From Tetrahymena elliotti 4EA (Eukaryota; Ciliophora; Oligohymenophorea; Hymenostomatida; Tetrahymenidae), in assembly GCA_000231825.2 (NCBI GenBank), contig JH720363.1, positions 326,475-390,474 of the forward strand: a DNA stretch of 64,000 bases, in the 5' to 3' direction. Each line of letters starts with the position of its first letter. The first letter of the stretch is position 1. The position numbers were made by a program, and so were the translations under genes. Positions 62,732 through 64,000 of this stretch are shown here, piece by piece. The notes beneath the pieces were generated by a model that worked only from the letters and a program-made list of their open reading frames with translations, searched no databases and was not told the DNA's origin.

Positions 62732-63704
62732 TGATTTATTATTAAGTATAGAAATATTAGTTAAACTAGTGTTATTTTTTATATTGTAATTTTGTTTATT
62801 TTGTTATGAATTAATTTAATTATTAAATTCTGAGCTTGAATTATCTGATATTTTAATTGATTTACTTGGAATTGAAGAATTAAATCTGATTAAAAAAATT
62901 TGGTTTTTTCTCTCTTTTCTATATCCTTTGCGAAAATTTTTAATAATATAAAAAAGTAAATTCTTTCTAACTTTTGTCTATCCCTAAAAATATTCTAAAT
63001 CTACTCTATCTATATTTACCTTACTTACAAAACGCAAATCTATTTCAAACAAGAAACGAAATTTTAGTTTATTTAGTGATGAAAATAAGCTAGAAAATGT
63101 TTTAATATTTAATCTATTATAAATACTCTTTTTATGATCATTTTATGACTTTGGTTTTTATTAGTTTTCAAATTTTTTGATAAATTAATTAATCATACCC
63201 AAAATCCATTTTAGACAAATATAGAAAAATAAATTATCAGAATTCCTTGAAAACTTACATTTCATCTAAAATATATTTACCAATCTTTATTTTTAAATTA
63301 AGTCTTTAATAGTATACCTTTCTTACATTAAAAATAATCTAAATACCTAGATAATAATGACTGGATATCTTAATATATAACCCATTTATTTTATATTGCT
63401 TTTTTTTTTGTATATACATTTTGCTCAAAGTAGATGCTTCATAAAATACACATAAAAGATAATCATTTCTAATTTAATCAATTATAAATAAATATCTTTT
63501 AATTAAATAGACAAATTAAATTCATCTTAAAATCTTTATTTAATTTTCTTTGGTTTTACAAAGTAAAATCTTTTCAATGTAATCTCTATCATAATTTAAC
63601 TAATTTATTCAACAATTTAAAAAAAAGAGTCTGCATTTTAAAAATGAATTTTTAATCTACTTTTAATTTAGTTGAAATCATAACAAAGCACATTTTATTA
63701 CGCA
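62732..63704. other. Upstream region of the tubulin-like gene
   Basis: A+T-rich with no supported gene. It should contain the promoter of the minus-strand tubulin-like gene, but no motif could be assigned. Confidence 0.5.
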
Positions 63705-63853
63705 NNNNNNNNNNNNNNNNNNNNNNNNNNNNNNNNNNNNNNNNNNNNNNNNNNNNNNNNNNNNNNNNNNNNNNNNNNNNNNNNNNNNNNNNNNNNNNNN
63801 NNNNNNNNNNNNNNNNNNNNNNNNNNNNNNNNNNNNNNNNNNNNNNNNNNNNN
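63705..63853. other. Assembly gap (149 N)
   Basis: This is a run of unknown bases. The apparent open frame across it on the minus strand is an artefact. Confidence 0.99.
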
Positions 63854-64000
63854 CCAAAAATTTTTAAAATCCAATCATAAGAAATCAATTTTTCTAAAAA
63901 AACATACAATTTTACATTTAATATAAAAGTTGAAAATATTATTTTCTAATTATTATTAAATAAATAATATAAAAAGAATATCTGATCAGCTAGTAAACCC
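63854..64000. other. Terminal A+T-rich sequence
   Basis: The last 147 bases show no coding signal. The window ends in AAACCC, too short to be called telomeric. Confidence 0.5.

Noticed and set aside
63652..63909. Minus-strand open frame across the N gap
   Set aside because: It is an artefact of unknown bases read as X.
63990..64000. Telomere-like end (AAACCC)
   Set aside because: A single CCC is not a CCCCAA array.
1..64000. CRISPR array, bacterial operon or phage genes
   Set aside because: The genetic code, introns and gene content are those of a ciliate nucleus. No regularly spaced direct-repeat array was seen.

Overview
The window reads as nuclear DNA of an oligohymenophorean ciliate, most likely Tetrahymena or a close relative. 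Overall it is extremely A+T-rich. Every convincing gene uses TAA and TAG as glutamine codons and ends at TGA; TAA stands at conserved Gln positions in DRG1, dynein and tubulin. Introns are short and A+T-rich with GT..AG ends, mostly about 40-350 nt, which is longer than Paramecium introns. The species, and whether this is macronuclear or micronuclear DNA, cannot be settled from the window. A 149-base run of N near the right end shows it is scaffold sequence. No telomeric CCCCAA/TTGGGG tract is present.

Left part (1-22.8 kb): a gene-poor, A+T-rich tract holding at least seven same-strand copies of one small-protein family that I do not recognise. Four copies are intact (191-227 aa, single exon), one is cut by the window edge, and two are broken. 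Long stretches without coding signal separate them. They also contain a few orphan coding-like scraps and one isolated G/C-rich inverted repeat at 10.0-10.13 kb.

23.9-26.0 kb: two minus-strand genes. One encodes a Nudix-hydrolase-domain protein. The other joins a SAYSvFN domain to a SEC-C zinc motif.

27.5-42.7 kb: one very large plus-strand gene, an axonemal inner-arm-type dynein heavy chain. Its reading frame continues upstream through six phase-compatible exons that encode HU-like (CCDC81-type) domains. The result is either a CCDC81-dynein fusion or two tightly packed genes.

43.3-48.6 kb: a 12-exon AIF/AIFM3-like flavoprotein with a degenerate Rieske domain and degenerate cofactor motifs, then the conserved translational GTPase DRG1.

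50.0-64.0 kb: a large secreted or membrane protein with LamG-like and furin-like cysteine repeats; a Q/N/S-rich minus-strand protein of unknown function; an NSRP1-family splicing regulator with an RS-like tail; and a divergent beta-tubulin on the minus strand with an unusual C-terminal tail.

The right half therefore mixes ciliary genes (dynein, CCDC81-like domains, divergent tubulin) with housekeeping genes. The left half looks like a fast-evolving, birth-and-death gene-family region. Almost all the gene models below were checked by codon phase: exon lengths and phases add up to an uninterrupted frame ending in TGA.
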